The notes under the pieces were generated by a model. It was not told where the DNA came from and searched no databases. It saw nothing but the letters and a program-made list of their open reading frames with translations. Shown here one piece after another: positions 10,559 to 20,438 of a DNA stretch of 64,000 bases. Within the stretch, counting starts at the first letter, position 1. Each line of letters starts with the position of its first letter. Position numbers and translations under genes: made by a program. This stretch comes from Archegozetes longisetosus (Eukaryota; Arthropoda; Arachnida; Sarcoptiformes; Trhypochthoniidae): contig JAEMBT020000009.1 in NCBI GenBank assembly GCA_018873245.2, positions 12,001,112 to 12,065,111 on the forward strand. Reading direction: 5' to 3'.

Positions 10559-12472
10559 ATGGCAAATAATATATTCTTTAAATTTTTAGTAATTTTAAGT
10601 TTATGTGTATCTTTATCTATAACACTAGATACAATTCAATATAATGCTGATTTAAAGGTACTAATCATCAAAATATAATTAATTAATTAGAAATATTTAT
10701 TTAATGTTTTCCAAAAAGAAAACAACAAAATGGGAACATTATTGGGAGAGATGTGTTGGTAGCGGACATGCATTGTTGGGTACAAGACAAGATTGGAGAG
10801 ATGCTTTAAAAATTGCTCATGATAAACTTGGGTAAAAAACCAAAAAATAGATATATTGATGACACTGAGTTTAGTCCTTTGTTTTGCATATTTTTCCCAT
10901 ATGTTGGTGTTGTTATAGCTAATACAAAAGTAGTTGTTTTTCATGTTGTTGCTCTCTAATTAATAAACTCAGCGTTCAGTTTTCAAGTATTATAATTAAA
11001 ATGATAACTTATTAAAATGATGTTATCAATATATCTATTTATATATTGATGTAATTTATTAATAATTTATATTTAGATTTGAAAGAGTTAGATTTCATGG
11101 TATATTTGATGATGAAATGAGTATCTACCGTAATGGTCCTAGTTATTCTTTTTATAATGTTGATCAAGTTTATGATTACATCGTTGGTATTGGTATGAGT
11201 CCAATTGTTGAATTAGGTTTTATGCCCTCCGACATGGCTTCTGGAAATGAAACCATATTCCATTATAAAGGAAATATTACTCCACCAAAAAATTATACTC
11301 TTTGGCATAATTTAGTCGTTACTTTTGTAAAACATCTTATTGATAGATATGGAATGGATAGAGTTAGTAAATGGCATTTTGAAGTTTGGGTAAATAACTA
11401 ACTATAAAATTTAAATTTAAATTTATAGGTGTTTATATACTGTATGCACATATTATTTTTGAATATTTAGAATGAACCAAATTGTGGATTTTGGTCAGGA
11501 AGTCAAACAGAATATTTTCATTTGCTTCAAGTGACATCAGCAGCAATTAAATCAGTTTCTAAAAATTTATCAGTTGGAGGACCTGCTACTTGTCAATCAG
11601 CATGGATTCCAGAGACTTTAAAATTTATAAAAGAGAATAATGTTTCATTGGATTTCATCTCAACTCATGAATATCCAACTGACAAGGGACCTAAAAGAAA
11701 TATAATGTTTCAAGTATTAACCAAATCGCGTGAAATGGTCGGAAATACAATGCCACTTTTCTACACTGAATATAATGATGGTTTATTCCCTCATTCACTT
11801 CATGATACAATTTATGCTTCTGCTTTTGCTATGTTTAATATTATTGGTAAAATTTAATATATTAAAATATAAATTAACATTTTAATAATATACTTATAAT
11901 TTCTTTTTTCTTTAGATGTTTATGGTATTGTAGATATATTTTCATGGTGGACATTTTCAGATGTATTTGAAGAAGGAGGACAACAATCAGTACCATTCAA
12001 TGAAGGATTTGGATTACAAACCATTTATAATATTCCAAAACCTTCTTTTAAAGCTTTTGAACTTTTACATGAAACCGGTGACGAGAGAGCTCATGTTGAC
12101 GGACCTAATCATCCAACTGTAGGTACACTGGTCACCAAAGGAAAACAAGATATTATGGTTATTGTTTATAATCATAATATTCCAAATGCTTCCATTGAAA
12201 CCAATACAGTCAGTATTACATTAAATAATGTTCCATCTACAATCAAAGATGCCAATATTCGTCGAATTGATGAACATAATTCGAATCCAATCGTACTATG
12301 GAAACAAATGGGATCACCAACTTATCCATCTCAAGAACAAATTCAACAATTACGCAGTAATGCTGAATTTATCAACCATCCAATTGAATACAAAACTTTA
12401 ACTAACAGTAGTATTCAATTCCAAATTGACATTCCTCCTCAAGGTATTGCTGCAATTAAATTTAAATATTAA
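10559..12472 (+). CDS. Glycoside hydrolase family 39, secreted beta-xylosidase-like, 5 exons
   Basis: Exons 10559-10657, 10719-10831, 11077-11389, 11471-11846, 11916-12472 total 1458 nt, 485 aa, with all phases consistent. Residues 1-22 form a signal peptide (FFKFLVILSLCVSLSI). Diagnostic GH39 motifs: ERCVGSGHALL, FHGIFDDEMSIY, FEVWNEPN with the acid/base Glu (split by intron 3 between Trp and Asn), FISTHEYPTD, and FYTEYNDG with the likely nucleophile Glu. A C-terminal beta-sandwich region follows, ending in a Phe-Lys-Tyr tail. GH39 enzymes cleave beta-xylosides or, in animals, alpha-L-iduronides; the motif wording here is closer to bacterial beta-xylosidases than to animal iduronidase (judged by eye). 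Introns of 61-245 bp show it is a host-resident gene. Preceded by 480 bp of non-coding sequence; no overlap with neighbours. Confidence 0.85.
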
Positions 12473-12543
12473 AAAATATATAATTATAATTAAATATTTA
12501 AACAATACAAAAAAAATTGATTAATCACACAATAATGCTCAAT

Positions 12544-13210
12544 TTAACTAATCCAATTCAATATAAAACTAAGAAATGTTGTCGCTGTAAACAATAAAAA
12601 CATTTTAAATGTTTTCTCTGAGCTTGTAATAAATCCCCATGATTTTGTTATCTTTCTTAGTTTATTTTGATAAGGTGATAAATCCTCATTTTTTATTTCT
12701 TTATGAATTGGAAAGAATGGATAATCATTGTGTTTGTCATGCAATTCTACAGGGTAATCTAAATCGACTTTTAATGTGTATCCGATATCGTTATCATCAG
12801 GAATTTCAAGTAAATGTTCTTCTAAATATCTAATTTCTTCTGTTGAGCACCATTTAAATGATTTATAAGGTAATTTAAAAGACATTGTGTCACCATATAA
12901 ATTGTTAGCATCAACAGGAACGAGAAATGATGATTCTTTCGTTGGATGATAGTTTATCATATATTTATTATTTGCTTCAACATATCGTTTAATAATGCAA
13001 GACAGTCCTTCTCTAATTCCTTCCATAAACATTAATAACATATCTTGATCTGTTAGTATTTCCAATTCAATTCATGTGTATTTTAACATTGCATTCCAAG
13101 ATAGTCCATGACTTGAGATATAATGAGCTGGGTCTAAACCATAATGTTTTAATAATTCCCTAGATGATTCAAAACAATCAGCTAGTATCAAAATGGGTCT
13201 ACCACAATTT
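12544..13210 (-). pseudogene. Fragment of a second Polinton-type DNA polymerase B
   Basis: A 173-codon ORF (12544-13065) contains DANNLYG, the Polinton/protein-primed form of polymerase motif A (D-x2-SLYP), followed by a PDDNDIGYTLKVDLDYP stretch typical of this family. The same homology continues upstream in another frame to about 13200 (DPAHYISSHGLSW, LILADCF). Exonuclease, thumb and motif C are missing. It is unrelated in detail to the polymerase at 24.6-28.5 kb, so it marks a separate, older insertion. It lies tail-to-tail with the GH39 gene, 70 bp away, and is bounded upstream by a MITE. Confidence 0.8.
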
Positions 13211-13212
13211 TT

Positions 13213-13655
13213 CCTTGCACAATTCTTCCACACTTTTGATTAATTGATCACAGAATATAAGTGATGACCATTTCAAGTCCAATTGACAAACGAAAGTTAA
13301 CTGATGGCCACTTCTGTATCAGATGAACTACTAAAGACAACTGATGACCTAATAATATAAAAATGGTTATCAGTTACTCCTCATAGGTCATATGATTTGA
13401 AAATGGTCATCGGTTTCCTTTCGTAGTTTATCTGATATAGTAATGGATATCAGTTACTTCCCACAGTTCACCTGAATTGAAAATGGTCAGCAGTTGCCTT
13501 CCGTAGTTGATTTGATATAGAACTGGCCATTAGTTACTTCCCGTAGGTCGTCTCAATTAAAAATAGTCATCATTTGTCTCCCGTAGTTTATCTGATATAG
13601 AAGTGGCCATCACTTATATTCTTTGATCAATTGAAAAGTGTGGAAGAATTGTGTC
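13213..13655. repeat. MITE with tandemly repeated core
   Basis: Terminal inverted repeats of about 55 bp (cacaattcttccacactttt at the left; its complement aaaagtgtggaagaattgtg at the right) enclose about six degenerate units of about 53 bp built on gatgaccattttcaa...cgtagtt and gatatagaagtggccatcag, alternating so the full period is about 106 bp. It directly abuts the polymerase fragment, so it probably inserted there. No target duplication was resolved. Confidence 0.65.
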
Positions 13656-14700
13656 ACTCCCCATTAAAACAAAATCTTCTTGAAACTAAGGGTTAAATAT
13701 TGTGAATAAATCAATAAAAGATATTTTTCGAGACTCGAACGAGTCTCGAGGTATCCTCAATCGAGACTCGAGAAGTCGTGCCATGCTCAACTGAATATTC
13801 ATTTTGAAAATAGTTGATTTCACATTATGATCAAGTGTATAGAACTGCAAATAAATGTGAAATTTCATGCAAAATGTCTAAAAAATGCATAAATCATGGT
13901 AGAATCTCTTCCGAACTAATAAGTTTAACGTATTTAGCGAACTCATACGCCATGCCTTCTGTGTTCAAATATATGTAGATCAAAGGTAAACTCATCAAAA
14001 GTACTAAAATTAAGCCTAGTAAAATTCATAATAACACCAAGTTTTGGTTTTAAAGTATCAAGAGTAATAGTAATGATGATCATAAAATTAATTTAACTTT
14101 TCTTTTATACCAAATTTATCAGATATCTGTGTGATAATTTACATAAACTGAACACTATGAATAACTATCTGTTAGTACTCATGAACTAAAGTTCGAGTTA
14201 AAAGATCAGTTTAAACCCTAAGTTAAAACAAACTGTTTCGTGTTAACTATACTTTGTGCTATGACAATTTTCGAAAAGGCTATGATTCATATTTAACCAA
14301 GTTAAGACTAAACAATTTCCATGAACAAAGTTTAGTCTATACTTATTAACACACATGTGGTTGAATATTAAAATTTCAAAAACATGAGTCTCAATAATCT
14401 ATAATCATTAATTTCTCTTAATGGAATCAAATTTTGAGCTATAGTATCGTTTCGGAGCAATTTGATATTGTTTTGGGTATTTTTGTAATCGGGATTTTGC
14501 TCCAATAGAAGCCCACTTATCCGAAATGTTACCTGTTAATATAACGATGTGCAAGGAGCACTGTACAAACGTGACCACTGCTTCTCAACTAAAATAAATT
14601 CACATTAGAAGATTGAAATTTATTTAACGATTCAATTTTATTAATTAAAACTAGAACGTTTAAAAGAAAGAACTAATAGAATATATAATAAATTAGTGTG
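13656..14700. other. Non-coding, with a palindromic patch
   Basis: No exon was seen. At 13729-13775 a palindrome-rich stretch repeats cgagactcga (cgagactcgaacgagtctcg). At 14555-14640 a sequence of the form gagcactgtacaaacgtga...actgcttctcaactaaaata recurs diverged at 46870-46960, so it is a dispersed repeat of unknown class. Confidence 0.45.
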
Positions 14701-14736
14701 AATAATAGACTTAAGAAACTAACAAATTATTTAATA

Positions 14737-15591
14737 TCAATTAAAATTAACAATAGAAAACCATTTGTCGGGAACACATAGAAAGTATTGATCCATAGCT
14801 TCACAAAATCTAATTCTATATAAATCCGGCTGAACAATAGTTGGAAGTTTGCCCTGACTGCCAACTGACTTAACGACTGATTCAATTTTCTTATCCCAAG
14901 TAAACGGTCGAATGTAGTCAATGATTCCAACAACAAATTCATTGCGTTCGTCATCAATTCCAACTAACAAAGAATAGTCCATAACTGAATGAGACGAAAG
15001 GAAAAGGGAATCATTATCTATAGCAGCGCGTAATATTGTCTTTGAATGTGATTGAATATAAAGCGGACAGTCGCACGTCATTTGCAGAAGGTTTTCATCT
15101 AAAAGGACGACCTGATCGGCTTTCAAATTGGGTGAATTAGTGTCAACCAAACGATTACGCATCGAACCCTTCAAATCAAACTTTTGAGTGATATTGCAAT
15201 TATAAAACAAGTTTTCCATAACTAGTAAATAAAGTTTAGAGGCACTATTTGTTGTACTGTTTTTATAACTAGTTCGGTAAACTCCAACTATCTTAGCCAA
15301 TAGAGTAGGTCTCGATTCGTTGATGGCACGGGTGCAATAATCGAAATAATAGTTAGCAATACTTAGAAAAGACTGTAATTCTAGTTTTGACATTTCTTTG
15401 AGTATAAAACGATCGTTAACTGTTTTACAAAAAGTTGAACCAGATTTGCCACCTCTTGCTTTCCAAGGCACACAATTAGTTAGCGAACGGATATACACAG
15501 CCTGACCACATCTCTTTGGCCAATTCCTTGATTTTTTCAATAAAAACTGAATAATTACCTGGACATCCCGCGACATCGAATTAATTGCCAT
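14737..15591 (-). pseudogene. PIKfyve/FAB1 kinase-domain fragment, intronless
   Basis: A 284-aa ORF matches the C-terminal phosphoinositide kinase domain of FAB1/PIKfyve, which makes PI(3,5)P2 from PI3P on endosomes (family knowledge). Seen: RGGKSGSTFCKT (nucleotide-binding loop), DRFILKEM, LLAKIVGVY, MENLFY, the catalytic DLKGSMRNRLVD, the MDYSLLVGID box, GIIDYIRPFTWDKK, and the substrate-loop end with RFCEAMDQYFL. It ends shortly after, as the family does. The FYVE, chaperonin-like and linker parts (more than 1400 residues in full proteins) are absent upstream, where a hAT remnant begins within 20 bp. Best read as a dispersed partial copy with a still-open frame; a real terminal exon of a rearranged gene is the alternative. 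The first 45 codons do not align well. Confidence 0.75.
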
Positions 15592-15605
15592 TTTAAAAGT
15601 AAAAA

Positions 15606-15912
15606 TTACTTTCTATCATATTTATTATCATTTTTAGCGGCCTTGATTAGATTTTCGTTATTTAGTACAAAATGTTTAAATTCACAGCAATTCATTGGAA
15701 AATTAATTTTAGTACATATTTCAGCTTTAATTGTGTTCACATTTATTCGACTTCGGTCATCTTTCCAAACATTTTTCATTGTGCTAAACACGCTTTCTAT
15801 GAAATCATTCACTATTGGGATTGCGTAAACAGTTTCAACAACTTTTGTTAAATTTGGTAAATCTGAGCTTTATCTTCAGAGTTAAACATCATTAAAAATT
15901 GATTGAATAAAC
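15606..15912 (-). pseudogene. hAT-superfamily transposase C-terminal remnant
   Basis: A 68-codon frame (15606-15812) reads VFSTMKNVWKDDRSR, then IKAEICTKINF, then CCEFKHFV, the pattern of the C-terminal RVFSxMxxxWxDxRxR... segment of hAT transposases near the dimerization region. A further 100 bp upstream is similar in other frames. It sits exactly between the PIKfyve piece and the left end of duplication copy 2. Confidence 0.5.
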
Positions 15913-15916
15913 TGAT

Positions 15917-16574
15917 TTCATTATCCTAGCCTTCAATAACATCTACAATAATTATTTAATAAATCAATTGAGGCTAACAATCATTTCTAAACTTACAAGC
16001 TCTACCAGTGATATTAGTGATCGATTTAGATAAACTGAAAAACTTATAATTTTAATTACTGATAAAGTAAATCCAGACGAATTTATAAAAGCTATGCAGG
16101 AAGACGGCCTGGCACTTAAGAAGAGTATAGTTGGCCAAAAATTTGATCCAAGCGAACTCAACCAAGTAATTGCATTTTTTTAGCATAATTTATATTAAGC
16201 CTAGTCTCTAAGTCTTGTACTTGCCACAAATATACTTTATATTTAATTAGTTGTAATTTTATTTTGCAAAGGTAATGATTCCACAAGAGTAAGACCCTGA
16301 AATGGTGTTTCTCAAGACTTTATCGAGTAAACAGAAGAAAAAATTACTCAAAAAATTGAATAAATTAAGTGGTTCTTCGAGTAACGACTCAAAATCAAAG
16401 CATAAGAAACAAAAAAAGATAAAAGAAGTCGAAGTGGTGAAGAAAAAAGTTCTCATAAACATAGAGAGGAACGAAAACATTCATCAAAGAAGTCGAGCAG
16501 GAACGATGATTCGGATGACTCGATATGTCATAGTTCAAAACATAAGAAACATAAGAAAGATTAAAACGATCGAG
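15917..16574 (+). pseudogene. CIR1 3' pseudogene copy (exons 6-7), left half
   Basis: Copies CIR1 intron 5, exon 6, intron 6 and most of exon 7, keeping introns, so it arose by DNA duplication and not retroposition. Exon 7 has a stop (taa) near 16290 where CIR1 has a Glu codon, and a 1-base change shifts the tail frame near 16410. The Polinton splits exon 7 at 16574; the last codons and 3' flank resume at 34985 and reach the copied stop codon at 35058-35060. Confidence 0.9.
16569..16574. repeat. Polinton target-site duplication, left (ATCGAG)
   Basis: ATCGAG at 16569-16574 is repeated at 34979-34984 at the other end of the element. The uninterrupted CIR1 copy has it once (acgATCGAGagatg, near 6508), which proves the insertion boundaries. 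A 6-bp duplication is the rule for Polintons. Confidence 0.95.
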
Positions 16575-16890
16575 AGTAGTAGATATGTGCTTCTGGACCG
16601 GAGCGCTCTAGACCTGAGAGGGATTCTAGACCTGAGAGGGATTCTAGACCTGAGCGCTCTAGACCTGAGAGGGATTCTAGACCTGAGAGGGATTCTAGAC
16701 CTGAGTAATACAGTCTATTCATAAAATTGATATAAAATTAGCTCAATTGTTAATCATTTTATTTTCCCCGAAATCAATGCATTTACAAGATTTTTTATTA
16801 ACAATTCATTATTATTTTTATCAAATGAGAATAGAGATAGAAAATCGCAGTAAGAATAACCCAATAGCCTTAGTTTTACATAAAGAACAC
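16575..16890. repeat. Polinton left terminal inverted repeat
   Basis: 316 bp, inverted at 34682-34978 (297 bp), with only a few mismatches. Near the tip it carries tandem 18-bp units (agacctgagagggattct) plus a 15-bp variant (agacctgagcgctct); the left end has one more 18-bp unit than the right. An extra t accounts for the remaining 1-bp difference. The repeat includes the last 45 codons of the protease gene. Confidence 0.95.
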
Positions 16891-17209
16891 AATAGTGACC
16901 ACAAGTTATGCATGTCAAACACTGTAAAGTCATTCTATTAAACCCCCAACCAAGTGGACAATTATCTTCCATATAAATAATGAATTCTTCATGAAGTGGT
17001 GGCAATCCGTATGAATCAAAGTATTCTCCAGTACCATCCTCCTCAAAAATCATTGCAACCCAATGCTCTCCACCCTTATCTGAGGTATCAGTGTTAACAA
17101 TTAGGGCTGATTTTTTTCCTCGTCTCACCGGCGGTAATAAATCTCTTGCAAAAGTACCCACAAATGATGCCTCATTGGATAAGAGACTATTGATTAAAGT
17201 TGTATCCAT
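16754..17209 (-). CDS. Adenain-like cysteine protease (maturation protease)
   Basis: 151 aa, open frame. The catalytic pattern of adenovirus/Ulp1-type C48/C5 proteases is visible: His in GEHWVAM (about residue 49), Asp in EYFDSYG (about 65), Gln in TLQCL (about 96), and the nucleophile Cys in the ITCGHYC stretch (about 104). In Polintons and adenoviruses it cleaves capsid precursors. The ATG directly abuts the stop of the major capsid reading frame (17210-17212), so the two are probably co-transcribed. Its last 45 codons lie in the left TIR, which is unusual and links protease C-terminus evolution to TIR homogenisation. Confidence 0.9.
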   Translation of the reverse strand: MDTTLINSLLSNEASFVGTFARDLLPPVRRGKKSALIVNTDTSDKGGEHWVAMIFEEDGTGEYFDSYGLPPLHEEFIIYMEDNCPLGWGFNRMTLQCLTCITCGHYCVLYVKLRLLGYSYCDFLSLFSFDKNNNELLIKNLVNALISGKIK

Positions 17210-18569
17210 TTAATGGAAATCTAGAATAGCATTTCTATCTTCTGGTATCGTAATTAAATTATCAAATTCTGAATAAATGAGAACATTTATTGTTTCCGGA
17301 GTGGTCTCTTAAAATGAACTTCGATACGCATTGTGCCGTGATTAATAGGACTTATATGACTATCAATACCACACCCATCAGATTGATCTGGGGAGAAATT
17401 GAAACCAAAAATAGTTCTTCCTTTAGCCCATTCATCTAGAGATATGGTCGTGTGACAATCGGTTGATATCTGATTAAGAGCTCTGTAAAACTCCAAATAC
17501 TCTCTAGAATATATTCCGTTGTCAAAGTCTGGTTGGAAGCCTCTTCTTGGATACTGAATACTATTTTGGAAGCAAGCTATGAAATTCAAGTCATAATGAT
17601 GAAAATAATAGGGATTCTTTTAAAAGAACCATTCAAACTCTCGTTGGAGACAAAGAATATCAAGCATCTTCTTGGTAGCTGTCCATTAATAACATTTTCA
17701 AGTGAAGTATTTAGAGTACCAGCATTAATTGTCGTTGTAGTCACCGGAGATCTTGTTATAGGATATCTAGCAGGAGTTATTTCCAGAGCTTTATGATGTG
17801 CAAACACAATATCTTGACTCACTCTAGCTCTGGAGAGATTGAGTGAGACTTCAATAAATTCGGTCCTCGGAACAATTTTATCATCAGAGCACATCATGTA
17901 AAATTCGACAGGATTTGGCACCAATTTAATTCTTATTTTGCAGCCACCAAGTATAGCCCGTCCTTGGAATGCTATATCTAAGTTCAGTTTGCCATAAAGG
18001 TCATAAATTCTTCCTGTTGAAATTTCTCTGTCTTTATCGGGCAATACGCCGCTAGGGCTAACATGCTTTATATATTTCGTTCTCATCGTATTAGGCTTGT
18101 GTGGAGTATCCCACAATTCATCACTAAACCATCCTGCACCGGATAGGAAAGACTTTTTAGAATCGTTGCTGAATCCAATCATTGTTTCAATATAAGATTT
18201 TATAGAATAAGTTTGTAAAGATGTTGTAATCTGTGTATCTCCAATGAAACAGTCGACTTGTTGCCACAGGGAATTCATAAAATTATTTACAATAGAAACA
18301 TTGTTCCAATCGTTTGCCACTACTTCCGACTTATCTGTCTTTGAAAGGATTATTCTCAGTTGAACGTTTAAATGTATTTCCTTCGGGATGATATATTCAT
18401 TAGCAGACGTTGGAACCACAAATTCAATATGTCCACCAGAATTTAATGCACTTATCGGTCTGTGATCAGTTTGAATTGTAGACTCTACTGATGTTTGTAC
18501 AGCAGGCAATGCATACAAATCAAGTTCTGGTAATGTAACAACAGGCGAGGCTTCACTTACAATAGACAT
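17210..18569 (-). pseudogene. Major capsid protein (double jelly-roll), two frame breaks
   Basis: Three frames together cover a hexon-like Polinton major capsid protein: 17586-18569 (327 aa from MSIVSEASP), 17287-17589, and a last piece to the stop at 17210-17212. Recognisable family features are the N-terminal TDHRPIS, the FFVSNES...NGSF region, YPRRGFQPDF and HGTMRIEVHF. The frame changes at about 17620 (beside a short A run) and about 17300. The order major capsid then protease is as in other Polintons. The first 17 bases of the gene overlap the end of the pVI-like frame. Not functional as sequenced unless the two indels are assembly errors. Confidence 0.88.
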
Positions 18570-19035
18570 TATTCAAATAAAGACAATTTCGATTTCTTAT
18601 TTCTTTTGATAATTCTTCTTTTTCAAGAGCTTTGCGACCTTCTGCCAACGCTCGCAGTTGTAACAATGAAGGCTTTCTTCTTTTGACGTTCTTTATATTT
18701 GATATCCGTTTCCGAGCACTTTTTCTCTTTCTGCCAGACCCGCTTTGTCTAAAGTTCCGCACTTTTTCTAATGCATCTTCTGCGATATCTAGACCTGTGT
18801 TTTTAAGTCTCTTCTTCATTGCTGTCTTGAAATTGTCTCCTTGAAGTAAGTCTGTACCAATATTTATACCTGTATTTAAAGCTTTTTTGCCAAGATATTT
18901 GAGGATAGGCATAACAGCTCCAGAAAGGAGGCGACCGAAAAAACCATGCCCTTTTTGGTATCTTACGCCAGAATATCCTGCAATGCCAGATCCTGCTTGG
19001 TTAACGTAATAGGTTGTGAAGGGATTTGAGCCCAT
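18553..19035 (-). CDS. pVI-like/membrane-associated virion protein
   Basis: From the ATG at 19035 the protein begins MGSNPF and continues through TTYYVNQAGSG and YQKGHGFFGRLL, a strongly conserved Polinton/adintovirus motif set: small N-terminal QAGSG, then a Gly-His-Gly-Phe-Phe amphipathic helix, a basic middle and a Lys/Arg-rich tail. It is usually compared with adenovirus protein VI, the membrane-lytic entry protein (family knowledge, function not shown here). The open frame extends upstream without a stop into the last 50 codons of the minor capsid gene, so the two may be fused or the separating stop has been lost. It ends overlapping the major capsid ATG. Confidence 0.8.
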   Translation of the reverse strand: MGSNPFTTYYVNQAGSGIAGYSGVRYQKGHGFFGRLLSGAVMPILKYLGKKALNTGINIGTDLLQGDNFKTAMKKRLKNTGLDIAEDALEKVRNFRQSGSGRKRKSARKRISNIKNVKRRKPSLLQLRALAEGRKALEKEELSKEIRNRNCLYLNNVYCK

Positions 19036-19944
19036 CTTTTGGTCTTTACGGAAATGGAGTGTCACAGTTGAACGGCCAAAATCAAATGGAATAGTTTCCC
19101 CGATGTCGTCTTTTATATCGATTTCAATGGTATCAAATTCATGACTAACAATTGAATGGTAAAAGGTTCCAAGAAACGCAAAAGACACTGTTCACCAAAT
19201 TTAATCTTCCGAGGGATTTCCACCTGACGTAATAAATTAGTCTGCATATTCCCGGTCAAAACAGGTTTGACTATAGAGCAGTAAACCAATATATGAAGCT
19301 CACTAACATTGAATTGAACTGGGAACGGAGCCTCGAATTCTACCGGGTAAACGTTATCACCCGATGGATTATCATATGAAATATTACGATTCAATTTGAC
19401 TTCATTATCTGCTAAAAGTTTTCCACTTTCTTCATCATGAAAATAGGAAATAAGCCCTCCAGTGGTTTCATTTCTTAATCCTAGCATGAGCTCCAGTTCT
19501 TCAGGGAGTGCTGGATAGAAAAAGAGTCGTTCTTGACAGATATTCCATTTATTATGAATAATCGGTTATAAATAGGATCGTATCTCAACGATGGTGCTCT
19601 TTTCATCACATCTTTGAAAATGATTTTTCCAAAATTTCTAAGCTTTTTGTTTATTTCTGAAATCAATAGGTCAATAGAAGGATAATATCCTTTTCGAAGT
19701 ATTGCTTCATCTGTATGGAAATATTCTCCTTTATTCGAAAATATACTTAAATTATAATCAGACCTTATGTTGAACCATGATTTAGTGTAACTCATTTCCG
19801 CTAATCCAACTTCCCATTCAGAATTCAATTTTATTTTCTCGGAAGTTTAGTTACAAAATTTGCAACTGTATTATTCCTATGACTTTGAGGACTTTCAACA
19901 TTGCTGAATAGATGAATATAAAACGAATCATTTGCAGTATCCAT
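19036..19944 (-). pseudogene. Minor capsid (penton-like) protein, three frame breaks
   Basis: Starts best at the ATG 19944-19942 (MDTANDSFYIHLFS), matching the usual Polinton minor capsid start; then NNTVANFVTKLP, EWEVGLAEMSY and further jelly-roll strands in four frames: to 19831, 19481-19828, 19113-19487, and 19188 leftwards. Frame changes lie at about 19830 (A run), about 19520 (A run on the plus strand) and 19160-19190. The final strand motif TVTLHF runs on into the pVI-like ORF. Penton-like proteins form the capsid vertices (family knowledge). Upstream in frame (19945-20097) is a 51-codon extension with a strong transmembrane helix, perhaps a separate small gene. Confidence 0.82.
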
Positions 19945-20097
19945 TGTGAAGTCCGAGTAATTTTCTACACCACAAAAACTTTTCAAATTTCTTTTATTAT
20001 TATAACTTATATTGAATTTTACAATAAGAAAAACCAATACAATAGACAAAGCAAAAATTTCAAATATTAGAAAGCCAACCTTCATGCATGGTTTCAT
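19945..20097 (-). CDS. Short membrane-anchor ORF in frame with the minor capsid
   Basis: 51 codons from ATG 20097, with a clear hydrophobic helix (FEIFALSIVLVFLIV) and then an Asn/Lys-rich linker, reading straight into the minor capsid start at 19944. It could be an N-terminal extension anchoring the minor capsid protein or an independent small membrane protein whose stop was lost. It overlaps the end of the next upstream gene by four bases (20094-20097), typical for co-transcribed viral genes. Confidence 0.4.
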
Positions 20098-20438
20098 GAC
20101 GGAGAATGATTATCACTATGGTTGGAATTTCTTTTTATTTTTGGGTTCGGTAACATATAGCCTAGACAACTCGTTAGCAAGGCGGTCCATAAACTTTCGT
20201 CACCTTTTTTCATGCTTAGATTATACAAAGAAGTTACCATTACCACAAGTATGACAATAACTTGAGATAAATATATTACTTCGTTCGCAGTGGGAGTGGA
20301 ACAATCAGTGAACCAGCCAATATTATTCTTTTGCCTGAAACCCTCAGAATTCTCAGTTTTCATGACGTCTTCTCGTGCAATTTGAAGAGATCTTTTGCTG
20401 GAATCCATGAATTCTCGCTCTGAGGATAATTCATCCAT
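20094..20438 (-). CDS. Single-pass membrane protein, conserved Polinton type
   Basis: 114 aa with one hydrophobic segment (VIYLSQVIVILVVMVTSLY, about residues 54-72), followed by LSMKKGDESLWTALLTSCLG and a Pro-Asn-Pro stretch. The LWxxLLxSxLGxxLPxP ending is a pattern I associate with small proteins of other animal Polintons; no function is known. Its start overlaps the end of the integrase frame by 79 bases in another frame. Confidence 0.65.
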   Translation of the reverse strand: MDELSSEREFMDSSKRSLQIAREDVMKTENSEGFRQKNNIGWFTDCSTPTANEVIYLSQVIVILVVMVTSLYNLSMKKGDESLWTALLTSCLGYMLPNPKIKRNSNHSDNHSPS

